Below are positions 19,062-19,810 of a DNA stretch of 19,810 bases, piece after piece. Position 1 is the stretch's first letter, and each line of letters begins with the position of its first letter. Below the pieces are notes generated by a model, which was not told where the DNA came from, did no database searches, and saw only the letters and a program-made list of their open reading frames with translations. This DNA is from Brachyspira sp. CAG:484. GTDB lineage: Bacteria; Cyanobacteriota; Vampirovibrionia; Gastranaerophilales; Gastranaerophilaceae. The DNA is taken from the NCBI GenBank assembly GCA_000431315.1, contig HF989686.1, positions 1 to 19,810 on the forward strand. Direction: 5' to 3'. Position numbers and translations under genes: made by a program.

Positions 19062-19810
19062 TTATTTACATTTTTTCTTCCCGTTCCAGCTTAAATCATT
19101 GCAATGCAGATAGTCCATATTTTCATTATAAATTACCCACGCTGCACACCCGTAACCGTTTAATCTATTCACCTTACTAAGATTACATCTATTTTCAAAA
19201 CTAAAATAATTATTATATTCCATCTCAGTTCCCATTGGTATTACCCCATATTTTGTAATATAAAATAAAAATAAATCCTCTCCGGTTTTATTTGGCGGAT
19301 TGCTGGCACCGTTTACATCTACAAACATTTCGCCACATACATTCTGTAAAGGCTTGCTGCTGCCGTAGGAAGCAGTACAAGATGGAGTAGCTAAATTAAA
19401 TCCTACAATTGTAGAGCCATCTGCCAGAATTATTCTATCTGTATAAGCAGAAAACTGTGTTCCGTCTAAGGAATAGCGAGTATACTTTTTACAAGTTGTA
19501 TCTGAATAAAGGCAATAAGAGGTATATTTTAAGTAAGGCAGCAGATATTTCTTTGTAAGCTCATCTTGCCCTTCTTTACTCTCATCAGTGTTTGCACCTG
19601 CCTCCTCATCCCAAACAGTAGCGGTTAAATTCCAAGAATCTATCGGACCATTTTCGTTAATGGACATAGTTATTGCACTGTTCATTACATTCATAATCTT
19701 TTTGAGCTTTGTAACAGTTGCCTTTTCGTTGTTCTTCTGTATTAACGTCGGCATTGTCATTGCGGCTACTACGCCGATTATGCCAAGGGTTATCAATACC
19801 TCGGCTAACG
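19062..19810 (-). CDS. Prepilin-like secreted protein 3, N-terminus outside the window
   Basis: Partial: the frame runs off the right edge as LAEVLITLGIIGVVAAMTMPTLIQ (from 19808), so the true start and leader lie beyond the window; an internal TTG at 19796 is not the start. About 249 residues are present. The prepilin helix is followed by a variable Cys-containing domain with VDVNG ... PPNKTGEDLF (the motif shared with the other two prepilins), then YITKYGVIPMG and a C-terminal GYGCAAWVIYNENMDYLHC, an ending I recognise from Gastranaerophilales prepilin-like proteins. It is expected to be processed by prepilin peptidase and shown on the surface or in a filament; function unknown. Confidence 0.85.
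   Translation of the reverse strand, partial: LAEVLITLGIIGVVAAMTMPTLIQKNNEKATVTKLKKIMNVMNSAITMSINENGPIDSWNLTATVWDEEAGANTDESKEGQDELTKKYLLPYLKYTSYCLYSDTTCKKYTRYSLDGTQFSAYTDRIILADGSTIVGFNLATPSCTASYGSSKPLQNVCGEMFVDVNGASNPPNKTGEDLFLFYITKYGVIPMGTEMEYNNYFSFENRCNLSKVNRLNGYGCAAWVIYNENMDYLHCNDLSWNGKKKCK

Overview
The window looks like a chromosomal segment of an AT-rich, anaerobic bacterium close to the non-photosynthetic cyanobacterial relatives (Gastranaerophilales / 'Melainabacteria', Vampirovibrionia). This is an inference. It rests on (i) three different prepilin-like genes with the same N-terminus (AFTLAEVLITL...G.V.A), a kind of gene very abundant in that group, (ii) a NusB that starts MQARRAAREL and carries a long central insertion as in cyanobacterial NusB, (iii) a reverse rubrerythrin, and (iv) a SpoIID-domain protein without other sporulation genes. 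I saw no rRNA, tRNA, insertion sequence, prophage or CRISPR array.

Layout. 1-320: non-coding edge and a terminator. 322-1885 (minus): reverse rubrerythrin, then an orphan DNA methyltransferase. 2027-4830 (plus): PiT-like membrane protein and endonuclease-type mutL. 4833-5825: a small XRE regulator divergent from a prepilin-like gene. 5833-7877 (minus): operon ruvC, 4-TM membrane protein, mtnA. 8012-8560 (plus): membrane-anchored LysM protein. 8598-13058 (minus): XRE regulator, spoIID, murJ, a tiny membrane-peptide gene and tsaC. 13134-13865 (plus): second prepilin-like gene, divergent from that XRE regulator. 13872-15245 (minus): cysS. 15424-15618: a second tiny membrane-peptide gene. 15707-15916 (minus): a third small HTH protein. 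16026-18467 (plus): an unknown 64-aa protein, nusB, ftsY and an MpaA-like peptidase. 18562-19023 (plus): unknown 153-aa protein. 19062-19810 (minus): third prepilin-like gene, cut by the window edge.

The most unusual content is a pair of small loci, 9213-9440 and 15424-15648, built on the same plan. Each has a 23-24 aa hydrophobic peptide with a strong ribosome-binding site, a structured leader starting with an AAGGGC/GCCCT hairpin, and a convergent antisense RNA. The antisense promoter is TTG(C/A)AA-N16-TATAAT, its RNA starts with a hairpin AAGGGAGT...CCCTT, and its intrinsic terminator lies inside the peptide ORF. This is the architecture of a type I toxin-antitoxin system, present twice about 6 kb apart. 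Function is inferred, not shown.

Other patterns: two XRE-regulator/prepilin divergent pairs, each with a perfect palindrome in the shared intergenic region; a 37-bp near-perfect palindrome over the -10 and start site of the 64-aa-nusB-ftsY operon, whose -35 overlaps the -35 of the divergent HTH gene; and two genes (ruvC, spoIID) whose TATAAT lies 6 nt before the ATG without a Shine-Dalgarno sequence, as expected for leaderless mRNAs. Housekeeping roles represented are DNA repair (mutL, ruvC), envelope building (murJ, spoIID, LysM, mpaA), translation (tsaC, cysS), transcription antitermination (nusB), protein targeting (ftsY) and methionine salvage (mtnA).
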